From positions 9,169 through 73,168 of the forward strand of contig JALHMY010000030.1 in NCBI GenBank assembly GCA_022843805.1: a DNA stretch of 64,000 nucleotides. Reading direction: 5' to 3'. The stretch comes from Fuerstiella sp. GTDB lineage: Bacteria; Planctomycetota; Planctomycetia; Planctomycetales; Planctomycetaceae. The notes below the pieces were generated by a model, which was not told the origin of the DNA, did not search any database, and saw only the letters and a list, made by a program, of their open reading frames with translations. Positions 1-9,899 of the stretch are shown in pieces. A program made the position numbers and the translations under genes. How positions within the stretch are numbered: the first letter of the stretch is position 1; each line of letters begins with the position of its first letter.

Positions 1-429
1 GCGAGCTTTGCGCCTTTGCGTGAGGTAATTTTACGATTCAGACATCGACCACGATTTTCGCGATTCCATGTTCAATCATGCAAGTCTCCTGAAAGTGTCT
101 CACGCAAAGACCCTAAGGCGCTATACTGCGACAGCATTCCTTTGCGAGCTTTGCGCCTTTGCGTGAGGTAATTTTACGATTCAGACATCGACCACGATTT
201 TCGCGATTCCATGTTCAATCATGCAAGTCTCCTGAAAGTGTCTCACGCAAAGACCCTAAGGCTCTATGCTGCGACAGCATTCCTTTGCGAGCTTTGCGCC
301 TTTGCGTGAGGCAATTTTACGATTCAGACATCGACGACGATTTTCGCGGTTGCATGTTCAATCATGCAAGTCTCCTGAAAGTGTCTCACCCAAAGACGCG
401 ACAGAATTCCTTTGCGGAGCAATAGGCGA
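1..429. repeat. 143-bp tandem repeat, about three copies
   Basis: Three head-to-tail copies start at 1, 144 and 287, each opening with GCGAGCTTTGCGCC; the first is cut by the window edge or starts there, and the third diverges near its end. Each unit also holds an inverted pair, CTCACGCAAAG and CTTTGCGTGAG, so it can fold. Short open frames across it are artefacts of the repeat. It lies downstream of the PVC haem gene. No coding function is seen. Confidence 0.85.
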
Positions 430-490
430 CATTGATTGTCTGACAGAGACTAATCTTTGCTAAACAGAACTTCTAATCGTCGCCGGGCAG

Positions 491-3400
491 TCAGTTTCCG
501 GCAGTCTTAACCAGTACCAGCCGCACATAGTCCAGACCGGTCATGTATGCCCTGACAGCTTCCGGGTTGGCTCCCGTGATTTCCAGAACGAGTCGCTGGC
601 TGCCCTTTTTGAGCTCCATATTCGAGTAGGTCAGAACACCCGTTGTCAGAACTTCCGGACTGTTATAACAATCCAGACCGGCATCCAGAACCTGGTCACC
701 CAGCGACACCTTCACGATGGCGTAGTCTCGTGCTTTCGTAAAAGCCAGTTCCAGTGAGTAGACCCCGTCTTCTTCCACGGGGACTTCCAGAGCCAGTCGA
801 TCACCTGGTCCTGCACCCGTCCACCACAGATGATCGCTGCCGCTCCAGCGATCACCGGGGAATCCGTCCATCTTCTGACTGGCAACGGTGCCACCCGATT
901 TCTCCAGCACCTTCATTCCTTCACCTTCAATTGCACCAGGAACTTTGCCCGTGGCTTTATCCAGAGGTGATGGAGGACCTGACAGAGGGACCTGACCAGG
1001 AGCCGCAAGATAGGCAATCAGATCACGCACTTCATCACGGGAAAGAGCTTCCAGCTGCCGCTCCGGCATCATCGAGATACTGGACAGAGATCGTTCCTCA
1101 ATCTGTTTCTTTGGCACCACCACTCGGTCGTTAATCGTCTGAATGGTCAGCGCACTATCTGTTTCCTGCTTCAGAAGTCCGCTGACAATGCGTCCATCGT
1201 CCAGCGCTACCACGGTCATCCTGTAGTCACGGCCCACAACGGCACTGGGATCCAGAATATTCTCCAGAATGTAATCCAGATTGGCTCGGTTGCTTCCGGT
1301 GATATCGGGGCCGATTTCTCCCCCTATGCCAAACAGTCGATGACAGTTCTGACAGGTTTTGGCGAATACGCGACGACCGTTTCCCTTATGAGCACCTGCC
1401 AGGACTTGCGTGGTCAAAACCTTCTTCCAATCTGCCAGCTGCTGCTGTCGATCGGCACTGGCTTCACGCACTTCTCCCCAGTGCTTTCTTAACAGATCCG
1501 TCAGCTCAGGATTGTTGAACGTCAGTATCTGGCGAACATGGTAGGCATGCAGGTCACTGCTCGGAATCTGACCGGAACCCAGGGTTTCCAGCAGCATTTT
1601 CGTCCAGGCCGGGCGTGAAACAAGCGTACTGATGACATCCTTTCTGACGGCTTCATCAAATGACGTATACGCGCTGAGCAATACCTGTGGTGTCCGGTCG
1701 CCGCCAAGCGTGACCAGCGCGCGGACAGCTGAACCCTGCAATTCAGGATTCTTCAAAACCGAATCCGTCAGCAACAAATCTCCTGATGCTTTGTCCTGGC
1801 CTCGTACCAGTACGTCGAGAGCCTGTTGGCGCCGTTTCAGATCCTGAGCAGGATCCGTCAGCAAACTTCGCATCGGCGGAAAAACTCGCTGATCGCCAAA
1901 GATCACAGCAATCTGATCGGCCTTGTCGAGCACTTCCCGTTTCAGCCGTGCGATTTCCGCATCTGAGGAATCGCTCTTTGAGGCAGCTCCCGACAGACGC
2001 ACCTTTTCGTATGCATCCATCCATGCTTTCGGCATGGGGATGTCAACCCGACCTTCAAAAGCGATCAGCATCTCCGTCAGCAGAAGATTTCGCTCAGATA
2101 AATCGTTCGAAGAGCTCAGGGCAGCAACAACCGGTTCGATCAGATCATTCTGTGCAGACGCCCGGCGAATCACAAAGCGACGGACCGTATCAATCTCTGC
2201 CGAAAGAGCGAGCTGCACAGCACGCTTCGCATTCGCCTGCACCAGAGGCTCAACGCCATACCAAAGCAGCAGTGGCAGGTTATGATCATCCGCATCCTCG
2301 GCCCGACCTGCCAGAGCGGCCGCGAGCTCCCAGCGCTGCTCCGGCGGAAGTCGCTGCAACGCGGATGTCAGATACATTCGTACCACAGCCGATGCTTCTG
2401 TCTTTGCCATTTCTTCCAGCTGTGCCACAAAGCTTTTCGAAGCCGACTGATCTTCCAGCTCAAGCTGAATGGCCCATGCACGAACATACTCGTCCCGATC
2501 CTTCAGCAGCTGCTGAGCATACTCTGATGTGAGACCGCCCACTGCGTGCAGCGTCCACAATGTGCGCAGACGCCGATCAGAAGGGCGAGTCACATCGAGC
2601 GTCCTTTTCCACAACAGCTCCTGACCGGCTGGCGAACATCCTTCGTGCATCAGCTGGCGGCGAGCAGTACGAACATACCACTCGTTGCGATGATCCATCA
2701 AATCAATCAGTTCATTCTCACTATGCTGGGCCAGGTCCTCCGTAACAGGAGTCGCATCGCCGTATACTATCCGATAAATGCGTCCGTTCGTGCGGTCCCA
2801 GATCTCCGGATTGGTCCGATGACATGCATTCTTGTCGTACCAGTCGATGAGGTAAACCGAACCGTCTGCACCATATCGCAGATTGATTCCGCGAAAATAA
2901 TGATCATTCGCCATCAGCAGATCTTTGCCATGATGCCCCACATAACCGGACTCGCCAGCCTCCCGTTCAAGGATGTCACAGTTGACTCGATTGCCGTGAA
3001 TGTTGTTGAAAAAAATCTGATTGCGATAAGCGTCCGGCCAGTTGTCTCCCAGATAAACCATGGCACCTGCGTGAGCATGACCGCCACCCGCTTCGGACGT
3101 CCCGTCTGCAATTTTCGGCTCATGCCCCCACCACGCATGATCACGGATATTCCCCACATAATGGGCGTGGTCGGCGATTGTTTTAATGTCATCGTAAGTG
3201 TATGGGTTAAAGTGCTGACCTCCCTGGCGATGATACCGGGCTCCCTGAATCACGTGCCACAGATGAGGAATCACGCAGGCTGTAATAAAACCCTGGCCCT
3301 GATCATTGAAGTCAACTCCCCAGGGATTGCTCGTACCGTTCATAAATGCTTCGAAAACATCCTTTTGAGGATGGTATCGCCACACGGCTGCGTTCAGCGG

Positions 3401-5257
3401 CAGGCGATCTTCAGCTGTCGCACCGGGGTGTCCCACCTTTGAATGAGTAAACACGCCGTGGCATCCATACAGCCAGCCATCAGGCCCCCAGATAAATGCG
3501 TTCAGAGTTTCATGAGTATCCTGCCAGCCGAAGCCATCTCTCAGGACAACAGCACCCGCAGGAACGTCCTTCGGAAACTGAACATGCTTCAGAAACTCCG
3601 GATCCTTCTTCTGATCAGACGATGGGCCATCAGGGATGTCATCGCCATTTCGATCAGGGATGAACATCAGATAGGGAGCTGCTCCCACAAATACTCCGCC
3701 GAAACCCACCTCAAGACCGCTGACCAGATTCAGGCCTTCGATGAATGTCTTTGACCGATCAAACAGGCCATCCTGATTGGTATCCTCCAGAATCAGGATT
3801 TTGTCCCTGCCCTGCCCGTCTTCCGCTCGCAGCGGATATGTATGAGCTTCCGCGATCCACAGGCGACCTTTGTGATCAAAACACATGGCAATGGGCTGGT
3901 GCACCATCGGTTCTCCAGCGGCCAGCTGCACCTGAAAACCAGGCGGAACTGTCATATGAGCAGCTGCAGCAGCTGGTTCAAGCCCTTCGGCCATCGCCAC
4001 GCGACGGCGAGGCTGAGCTTCCTGCCATTCCGCTTCACTCACCGGCCTGCGACTGTGCGTTAAAACATGGGCGCCCTTCATACCGCCGGTTACGATATCG
4101 ACCAGACCATCATTGTTAACGTCAGCAACTGTCAGTCCGCGGCCAATTCCCGCTTCTGCATCAGCCTGATGAGGAATAAAGTCAGCGGTTCCGTCTTCTG
4201 ATCGATGAAGTTCGAACCAGTAGACCACGGCCCCGGCATCCCACATGGGGCTTTTGGTATGATGCGACCAGTAGGTCTTGCCCGTGATAATGTCCTGAAG
4301 ACCATCGCCGTTGACGTCAGCCAGTTTGACGGCATGCAGTTCGGTAAACAGAACTCCGTAAGGACTTTCTTCTGCCTTTTCACCCATCAGCAGGTGCCGC
4401 TGAAACTCGACTGAGCCATCCGCAGCCTTACCGGTGTTCTCAAACCAGGCGAGTCCAAAGTCATGAGCACTCAGACTGGTAATGATATCGCTGTCGCCAT
4501 CTCCGTCGACATCATACGCAAACATATCGGCGGAAGCTCGAGCGAACTCGAATGCGTGAAATGGCCAGTGATCGCCATCAGTGTACCTTTCCGGCTGCTC
4601 AAACCAGCCATTCCGAGCCAGCATGTCCATGCGGCCATCGCCGTTCACATCTCCCACTCCAAGACCATGCCCAAACGGTTTTGGAGCCACATCGTCGCTG
4701 ATGGATACGAACTTCCATGGCTGCAGCGGTTTGTCGGAGGAAGCTCGATAAAAGCCGAAATGCCCATCACGAGTACAAATCAGTTCCGGGATTCCGTCAC
4801 CGGTAATATCTTCAAACTGAGGTGCCTCATTGCCCACCTGATCGGCCATGGTGAGTTTCTCCCAGAGTCCGGTCAGGCCATCCTTTCCTGGATTTCTGTA
4901 GACAAAACCGGGAGTTCCAGGAAATCCGGCCGTCAGCACGTCCTGATTTCCATCTCTGTCAAAGTCGTACACCCAGCTGAAGAAGTTGTCTGCATAGCCT
5001 TCCCGCCGCTGAGGAACCGCCGGATAGATTTCGCTGGCGGTTTTGTAATCGGGGCCCGCATACCAGTGAGGCCCGCAGATGATGTCCATCGCGCCATCAC
5101 CATTGATGTCACCGGCTGAAGCACCTTCTGAATAATAGATGTCCGTCAGTTGATGACGTTCGAAGGTATCCAGTGTTTTCTCGCCATCTGCATGCAGGGT
5201 GCCGGACACAAGAAGAAGTTGCAGAGCGATTCCGTTCAGAAACAGAAATCGATTCAT
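491..5257 (-). CDS. PVC-type FG-GAP / membrane-bound dehydrogenase-like / cytochrome c protein
   Basis: Very large secreted planctomycete protein of about 1588 residues. I start it at the methionine of MNRFLFLNGIALQLLL, a clear signal peptide; an upstream in-frame start adds only 13 unconvincing residues. The order is: FG-GAP/VCBS-like calcium loops (DINGDGAMD, DVNGDGRMD, DVDGDGDSD, DVNGDGLQD, DVNNDGLVD) in about the first 400 residues; the PVC 'membrane-bound dehydrogenase' propeller beginning VPPGFQVQLAAGEP; a HEAT-like helical region; a c-type haem site CQNCH near residue 1300 with the adjoining PVC haem-binding domain; and a C-terminal carbohydrate-binding-like beta domain. The family is known from planctomycetes and is presumed to act in periplasmic oxidation of carbohydrates, but no substrate is established. 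The gene stands alone. Confidence 0.85.
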   Translation of the reverse strand: MNRFLFLNGIALQLLLVSGTLHADGEKTLDTFERHQLTDIYYSEGASAGDINGDGAMDIICGPHWYAGPDYKTASEIYPAVPQRREGYADNFFSWVYDFDRDGNQDVLTAGFPGTPGFVYRNPGKDGLTGLWEKLTMADQVGNEAPQFEDITGDGIPELICTRDGHFGFYRASSDKPLQPWKFVSISDDVAPKPFGHGLGVGDVNGDGRMDMLARNGWFEQPERYTDGDHWPFHAFEFARASADMFAYDVDGDGDSDIITSLSAHDFGLAWFENTGKAADGSVEFQRHLLMGEKAEESPYGVLFTELHAVKLADVNGDGLQDIITGKTYWSHHTKSPMWDAGAVVYWFELHRSEDGTADFIPHQADAEAGIGRGLTVADVNNDGLVDIVTGGMKGAHVLTHSRRPVSEAEWQEAQPRRRVAMAEGLEPAAAAAHMTVPPGFQVQLAAGEPMVHQPIAMCFDHKGRLWIAEAHTYPLRAEDGQGRDKILILEDTNQDGLFDRSKTFIEGLNLVSGLEVGFGGVFVGAAPYLMFIPDRNGDDIPDGPSSDQKKDPEFLKHVQFPKDVPAGAVVLRDGFGWQDTHETLNAFIWGPDGWLYGCHGVFTHSKVGHPGATAEDRLPLNAAVWRYHPQKDVFEAFMNGTSNPWGVDFNDQGQGFITACVIPHLWHVIQGARYHRQGGQHFNPYTYDDIKTIADHAHYVGNIRDHAWWGHEPKIADGTSEAGGGHAHAGAMVYLGDNWPDAYRNQIFFNNIHGNRVNCDILEREAGESGYVGHHGKDLLMANDHYFRGINLRYGADGSVYLIDWYDKNACHRTNPEIWDRTNGRIYRIVYGDATPVTEDLAQHSENELIDLMDHRNEWYVRTARRQLMHEGCSPAGQELLWKRTLDVTRPSDRRLRTLWTLHAVGGLTSEYAQQLLKDRDEYVRAWAIQLELEDQSASKSFVAQLEEMAKTEASAVVRMYLTSALQRLPPEQRWELAAALAGRAEDADDHNLPLLLWYGVEPLVQANAKRAVQLALSAEIDTVRRFVIRRASAQNDLIEPVVAALSSSNDLSERNLLLTEMLIAFEGRVDIPMPKAWMDAYEKVRLSGAASKSDSSDAEIARLKREVLDKADQIAVIFGDQRVFPPMRSLLTDPAQDLKRRQQALDVLVRGQDKASGDLLLTDSVLKNPELQGSAVRALVTLGGDRTPQVLLSAYTSFDEAVRKDVISTLVSRPAWTKMLLETLGSGQIPSSDLHAYHVRQILTFNNPELTDLLRKHWGEVREASADRQQQLADWKKVLTTQVLAGAHKGNGRRVFAKTCQNCHRLFGIGGEIGPDITGSNRANLDYILENILDPSAVVGRDYRMTVVALDDGRIVSGLLKQETDSALTIQTINDRVVVPKKQIEERSLSSISMMPERQLEALSRDEVRDLIAYLAAPGQVPLSGPPSPLDKATGKVPGAIEGEGMKVLEKSGGTVASQKMDGFPGDRWSGSDHLWWTGAGPGDRLALEVPVEEDGVYSLELAFTKARDYAIVKVSLGDQVLDAGLDCYNSPEVLTTGVLTYSNMELKKGSQRLVLEITGANPEAVRAYMTGLDYVRLVLVKTAGN

Positions 5258-5478
5258 AATATAGACATCCAGCGTCAGAAACACGGAAGAGTGCAAAATG
5301 GCTTTTCAGGGAATCACGTATTTCACTGTCCGTAAGATCGTATGTCCACTGTTCTGTGAGACGATGACTCGGGTACGCCGGAATTGCCGTCATGTTTTTT
5401 GGCGATAACAGGTTCATTTGTAATCTGCACATGTCGCCGGTAGATTCAAAACATCGTTCGGCGCACGCGAATCACTCA

Positions 5479-5594
5479 CCAATGGCGTGGACTTAAGCAT
5501 CGTGCGGGCTTCCATAGTCGTTTTTCGCTCCGCGAAAAAACGCGAAAACGCTACTTTCGCGGAGCGAAAGGCGACTCTAAGTCCACGCCATTGG
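5479..5594. repeat. Nested palindromic element, copy A
   Basis: A 116-bp inverted repeat in the divergent gap between the PVC haem gene and the deaminase gene. The ends pair as CCAATGGCGTGGACTTA with CTAAGTCCACGCCATTGG. Inside is a second inverted pair around TTTCGCTCCGCGAAAA and TTTCGCGGAGCGAAAGGCGAC. The inner segment TTTCGCGGAGCGAAAGGCGAC-like is shared with copies at 44.9, 55.6 and 57.1 kb, although the outer arms differ. The rest of the 5258-5660 gap shows nothing else I can support. Confidence 0.75.
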
Positions 5595-5660
5595 AATCAC
5601 TCACTGCTGCGTGCACCTGCATCTCTGCTTCGGGCTTCTGAAATTCGGGACCAACATCTG

Positions 5661-6413
5661 ATGTCGCTGACTGTTCATCCTGCGGGCGATTATTACTACC
5701 TGCCAGGAATTGCACCTTACTCCTGCGGGGTTGTTTCGTGTCCCGGATTTGAGATCGTGCATGTCACACTGCAGCGGCCGATTCCCTGGCGAACAGGGTT
5801 CGAACTCGTTTCCCACTTCCTTGCCGACGCCGGACGTGCTCGTACTGCCCTCTGCAGTATCTCCCTTCGCAGCCCGCGTCCTTTCAGCTTTGCAGGGTTC
5901 GCCGAATTCAATGGGCAGTACACGGCTGTATTGAAGGACTGGGGAATCTTCGCAGACGGAGTCAACCCAATCGCCCGCACCAATATTGCACCCGTGCAGG
6001 ATCCCCCGGCGGAGCCATCACTCTACGGCTTTGCGTTTACCCGTCCCGTGAAGTCAGCTCAGCCACCAACATTTGTTGTGGCCGGTGCCGGGGAACTCCC
6101 GGAAGGAATTCTGCAGCGCGATGCCATCGTGTCACTGGGCGATACTTCTCCGGCCGGTCTCGTCTCGAAAGCTGCCTATGTAATGGACCTGATGGCAAAT
6201 CGGCTGAAAGGTTTGGGCGCTGACTGGGCTGATGTCACAACGGCAAATATCTACACACCCCATTCGGTCTCTCCACTGCTTCCGGAAGTCATTCTGGGAC
6301 GTCTGAGCGCCGCAAGAATGCATGGAGCTGTCTGGCACTACAGTCGACCACCCATTGATGAGATCGAATTTGAAATGGATATGCGCGGTACTCGAAACGA
6401 AATGAGGCTTTAA
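5661..6413 (+). CDS. CnbZ-like chloromuconate deaminase / RidA-superfamily protein
   Basis: About 250 residues. I start at the ATG of MSLTVHPAGDYYYLPG because the upstream in-frame 58 codons run through palindromic element A and look non-coding. The sequence follows the family annotated as 2-amino-5-chloromuconate deaminase CnbZ: an N-terminal part with DYYYLPGIAPYS, the block NPIARTNIAPVQDPPAEPS in the middle, then a RidA/YjgF-like C-terminal half with AGAGELPEG and WADVTTANIYTPH, ending WHYSRPPIDEIEFEMDMRG. Family knowledge suggests hydrolytic deamination of an enamine/imine or aminomuconate-type substrate in the cytoplasm. There is no aromatic degradation operon around it, so the substrate here is unknown; a general RidA-type imine deaminase role is the alternative. 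Confidence 0.7.
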   Translation: MSLTVHPAGDYYYLPGIAPYSCGVVSCPGFEIVHVTLQRPIPWRTGFELVSHFLADAGRARTALCSISLRSPRPFSFAGFAEFNGQYTAVLKDWGIFADGVNPIARTNIAPVQDPPAEPSLYGFAFTRPVKSAQPPTFVVAGAGELPEGILQRDAIVSLGDTSPAGLVSKAAYVMDLMANRLKGLGADWADVTTANIYTPHSVSPLLPEVILGRLSAARMHGAVWHYSRPPIDEIEFEMDMRGTRNEMRL

Positions 6414-6433
6414 GGCAAACGGCAAAATCGTTT

Positions 6434-6800
6434 TTCCCGGGAGGGCGAGGCTCCTGCCGAGCCGAGGCCGAGCTTTTCTCGGGAGGGCGAGGCTCCTGCC
6501 GAGCCGAGAGCCGGGTTTTTCTCGGGAGGGCAAGGCTCCTGCCGAGCCGAGGCCGAGCTTTTCCCTGGAGGGCAAGGCTCCTGCCGAGCCGAGAGCCGGG
6601 TTTTCCTCGGGAGGGCAAGGCTCCTGCCGAGCCGAGGCCGAGCTTTTCCCGGGAGGGCGAGGCTCCTGCCGAGCCGAGAGCCGAGCTTTCCTCGGGAGGG
6701 CGAGGCTCCTGCCGAGCCGAGAGCCGAGCTTTTCTCGGGAGGGCGAGGCTCCTGCCGAGCCGAGCGTTTCTCGGCTCAGCAGGCGCTTCGCCCTCCCATT
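6434..6800. repeat. 42-43-bp GC-rich tandem repeat (GEAPAEP-type), eight copies plus an inverted end
   Basis: Eight direct copies of a unit containing GAGGGCGAGGCTCCTGCC begin at 6441, 6483, 6526, 6568, 6611, 6653, 6696 and 6739; the spacer between units alternates between two versions. The block closes with an inverted copy (GGCTCAGCAGGCGCTTCGCC, 6772-6791). Read on the minus strand it gives the familiar spurious GEAPAEP/RSLALPRK peptides of planctomycete intergenic repeats. It sits between two convergent genes and could form strong hairpins that end transcription. Confidence 0.85.
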
Positions 6801-6814
6801 TGGCTCCACTGCGA

Positions 6815-7576
6815 TCATTTCGCTTCGCTCTCCAGCCCTTCAAAAATCCGGCTGCCGATTCTTACCAGCGTGGCTCCTTCTTCCACAGCCGGGACGTAGT
6901 CTCCGCTCATCCCCATCGAAAGAAGGGGCAAAGTCATGCCGAGTGCCTGACTGTCCGGCGCTGTGGCCAGCTCGTTCCGCAGGTCACACAGCAATCGAAA
7001 ACATGGACGAGCATCCTCCGGATCGTCACTCTCCGGCGCCATCGTCATCAGACCATCAATCTGTATGGCCGCGGCACCCCTGCTTCCGGACATCATTTCC
7101 AAAACGCGGGGCCAGTAGCCTCGCAGTTCCTCCGGGGAGAAACCGGACTTTGAAGCTTCTCCTGAAACATTCACCTGCAGAAGCAGTCGTGGTTTCCTGC
7201 TGAGTTCCTCCGCTACGACGGCAATTCGTTCAAGCAGTCTGAGCGAATCGACCGAGTGAATCAGAGCCGCATGTTCGAGAGCCAGTCGAACTTTATTTCG
7301 CTGCAGCTGGCCTATCAGATGCCACTCAATCTGCGGAAGCAGTCGCTGCCGGTCAGCAAGCTGCTGGGGCCGGTTCTCGCCAAATACTGCATGATGTCGG
7401 CTGAGCAGTTCAATCCAGCGCCAGTCCGCATACTTTGTTACGGCGACCAGCTGTACAGAATGTGGATCTCGCCCTGCCCGTTCGCAGGCAGCAGCGATTT
7501 GCTGGCGAATCTGCTGCAAATTTTCGCAAATCCGATTCTCTGTCTCTGTGTCTGTGTCTGAAAGAGCCACCCGCAA
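6815..7576 (-). CDS. yggS: YggS/PROSC family PLP homeostasis protein
   Basis: A 253-residue alanine-racemase-fold protein with no second domain, as in YggS/PLPBP, which binds pyridoxal 5'-phosphate and buffers vitamin B6 and amino/keto acid pools in the cytoplasm. The PLP lysine is K48 in LVAVTKYADW. Other family marks are FGEN, WHLIGQLQRNK, LLLQVNVSGEASKSGF, IDGLMTMAP, LSMGMSGDY and the C-terminal LVRIGSRIFEG. FGENRPQQ and WHLIGQLQ differ slightly from the usual FGENYVQ and WHFIGHLQ. A later start just before NRICENLQQI is possible. It converges on the deaminase gene across the GC-rich repeat. Confidence 0.9.
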   Translation of the reverse strand: MRVALSDTDTETENRICENLQQIRQQIAAACERAGRDPHSVQLVAVTKYADWRWIELLSRHHAVFGENRPQQLADRQRLLPQIEWHLIGQLQRNKVRLALEHAALIHSVDSLRLLERIAVVAEELSRKPRLLLQVNVSGEASKSGFSPEELRGYWPRVLEMMSGSRGAAAIQIDGLMTMAPESDDPEDARPCFRLLCDLRNELATAPDSQALGMTLPLLSMGMSGDYVPAVEEGATLVRIGSRIFEGLESEAK

Positions 7577-7748
7577 CCATTCCGGAAGTCTGAAGTGCGT
7601 TTGATATGGACAAAATCAGGATCGGCGATGGACAATCCCGTAAAGACCGGGTTTATTTTTTCAAACCCTTTGCTGATCCTGCCAGATGAGCTTTTCGTAT
7701 TGTATCACGTTACAGCTCACCCGACATGTCACCATCGAAGGTTGCACA

Positions 7749-9827
7749 ATGAATTCTTTTTCGCATGCATTTCTGCGATTTGTTCTGGCAGTCTGGCTGT
7801 TTTCAGGCGGACTTCTGACACCACTAACTCTTGCTCAGTCGGGTGGACTGGCGAAAGAGCCGATTGTGGTGATGCGCAGTAACAAACTGAATTCACGATC
7901 TTTCATTGATTACGTGAAAGAGCTGAATCGCGAACTGCAGGTTGGCACACAAATGGCTGGCATGTTGTCTGCGGACCAGGTAAAGGAGACCCTTTCGGCC
8001 CTGGACGCCCCGATGACAGGACAAATGGTGTTTATGGTGCAGGGCCTGATTCCGGGCGCTGAAAGTATCACATTCACCGAAGTCGTGGATGAAGCGGAGT
8101 TTGAACGAATCATCCGCGCTGCGAAGGCTCAGGCTGGAGCGACCGCTGTGCTCGAAGGCAGCAAAGGACGCTACAAACAGACAATCAACAGCTCCTGGCG
8201 ACAGGATATCACGGATCAGCCAGGTGCCCCGGTTGCTCCCACTGTCCCACCGGAACTGCCCGGTGAGGATATCGAACCTGTGGAGACAGAAGAGACACAG
8301 TCGGTAACTCTGCAGGTTGGCGTATCGCCCACAGGCAGCTCGGCAGGTGTCAGCAGCAATCTGGCGACCAGCGAAGTTATCGAAGAAAACGGACGCCGTT
8401 ATATGGAACATAAATTTACAGTCGTGCAGTACCTTCGTTATCACGACGGATTTATGTTCTCCAGCACCTATGAGGACCTGCACACGATTGACCTGCCGTC
8501 CGGTGATTCTCTGCGAGGCGCGTCAAAGTCCGGCCTGGATGCAGAGATTGAATTCTTTCCTGATCGAATTCCGTCAGGTTTCAAACATCTGTTCTGGAAT
8601 ACAATGAACTCCACAGCCAGCACAGAATTGCAGCAGAGAGATGAAGAAGATCCGGTCGACTATTCCGTCCGCAGGACAGCCGGTGATCTGGGAATGGCTG
8701 CGATTCAGGCTGTTCTGTTTGATACCGATCTGGTATCCGGACAAATGCTTCTGGCGGCCAGTGATCGACCTCTCACCGGCCAGTTAAAACTCCAGGCGAG
8801 GAAGAACAGCCGGTTTTCCAAACGCCTGGAAGAACTGGCTTCTGCTCGCAGTCGATTCTCCCCGGTTCTGAATGACGAAGCGGCCCTGACATTTCATGTC
8901 GCACTGCAAATGCCGGAGGACGCTCAAAAACTCACAACCGCAATTGGCGAATGGATTCGAACTCAGCTGATCAATGCGGGCGCTCAGGATGCTGCCCTGG
9001 CCATCGCTGGCTCGGAACTCAAAACGACTCTGGATGGACTGGCCGAACATCGTAACCTCGAACTGATGCTGAAAGTTGGCTGGTCGCCCACGACGGCCGG
9101 TGTTCTTTACGGCGGAATCCAGGTCGACCATAACCCACACCTGCTGACCGCACTTTACGATCTGATGACAAATGCAGAAGTACCCGAGGAAATCGCCGAT
9201 CGAGTAGCGATGACCACAAAGGGCGACCTGAAGCTGATCCGGATTCAGATCCCCCCCGCAGATCCCGAAATTCCGCTGCGGCTGACGCATGTGTATCTTG
9301 CCCACTCCGGCGCCTGTGTATGGTTTGCAGCCGGCACAGAAAACGCCGATCAGATTCTGCAGCAGTGCATTGAACGCTGCGGAGAAGCCGGTCTGCTCGC
9401 GAAAACACCGCTGCTGACGGCAAAAGTCGACTTTGAGAAATGGATGTCCTGGCCGGACGACGATCCAACCGGTATTGCCAGCCTGCCAAATTTTGCCGAC
9501 ACGTCCATCTCCTCCGGCATCTCCTCCGGACTGCAGCAGAGGATGGGCCCGGTTGCTGAAGACCAGCCGGTTCGATCCAGTCCCGACAGCCAGATGCTCG
9601 AAAAAATTCGCAGTATGGGCGGTACCAGTTCCGCGGGCCTGGTGCTCGATGCTGATGAATCCGGTTTCGTTCTGAAGGGAGATATCGGTGCAGCCATGTG
9701 CCGATATGTCATGGCCCGATGGCTGATGATGGTCGATGCGTTTATGCCGGCCGTCAATGCTGCACAGGAAGGTTCCAGGGCGACCGCCGAGCCATCAGAC
9801 GAAGCGACGCCGACGACTCCGGAATAA
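7749..9827 (+). CDS. Secreted planctomycete protein of unknown function
   Basis: About 692 residues from the ATG of MNSFSHAFLRFVLAVWLFSG, which gives a standard signal peptide ending near LTLAQS; an upstream in-frame start adds 21 residues without signal character. The mature protein is acidic, with repeated alpha/beta segments (for example EFERIIRAAKAQAGA and KLTTAIGEWIRTQL) and proline-rich or serine-rich stretches. I recognise no enzymatic motif, cysteine pair or membrane anchor. The style matches large secreted planctomycete proteins that have no named domain. It lies upstream of and on the same strand as the NUDIX gene, separated by 72 bp. Confidence 0.7.
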   Translation: MNSFSHAFLRFVLAVWLFSGGLLTPLTLAQSGGLAKEPIVVMRSNKLNSRSFIDYVKELNRELQVGTQMAGMLSADQVKETLSALDAPMTGQMVFMVQGLIPGAESITFTEVVDEAEFERIIRAAKAQAGATAVLEGSKGRYKQTINSSWRQDITDQPGAPVAPTVPPELPGEDIEPVETEETQSVTLQVGVSPTGSSAGVSSNLATSEVIEENGRRYMEHKFTVVQYLRYHDGFMFSSTYEDLHTIDLPSGDSLRGASKSGLDAEIEFFPDRIPSGFKHLFWNTMNSTASTELQQRDEEDPVDYSVRRTAGDLGMAAIQAVLFDTDLVSGQMLLAASDRPLTGQLKLQARKNSRFSKRLEELASARSRFSPVLNDEAALTFHVALQMPEDAQKLTTAIGEWIRTQLINAGAQDAALAIAGSELKTTLDGLAEHRNLELMLKVGWSPTTAGVLYGGIQVDHNPHLLTALYDLMTNAEVPEEIADRVAMTTKGDLKLIRIQIPPADPEIPLRLTHVYLAHSGACVWFAAGTENADQILQQCIERCGEAGLLAKTPLLTAKVDFEKWMSWPDDDPTGIASLPNFADTSISSGISSGLQQRMGPVAEDQPVRSSPDSQMLEKIRSMGGTSSAGLVLDADESGFVLKGDIGAAMCRYVMARWLMMVDAFMPAVNAAQEGSRATAEPSDEATPTTPE

Positions 9828-9899
9828 TCAACAGGATTGTTCGCCCATCAGCGATACCTCCATGTTCAGAACTTCAATTCAGGAATTCCCGGACACCTC

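Noticed and set aside
5487-5660. N-terminal extension of the deaminase-like protein
   Set aside because: It reads through palindromic element A; homologues of this family begin near the chosen methionine.
6132-6843. Long minus-strand ORFs with repeated EGEAPAEP / LGRSLALPRK peptides
   Set aside because: They translate the 42-43-bp GC-rich tandem repeat and overlap two real genes.
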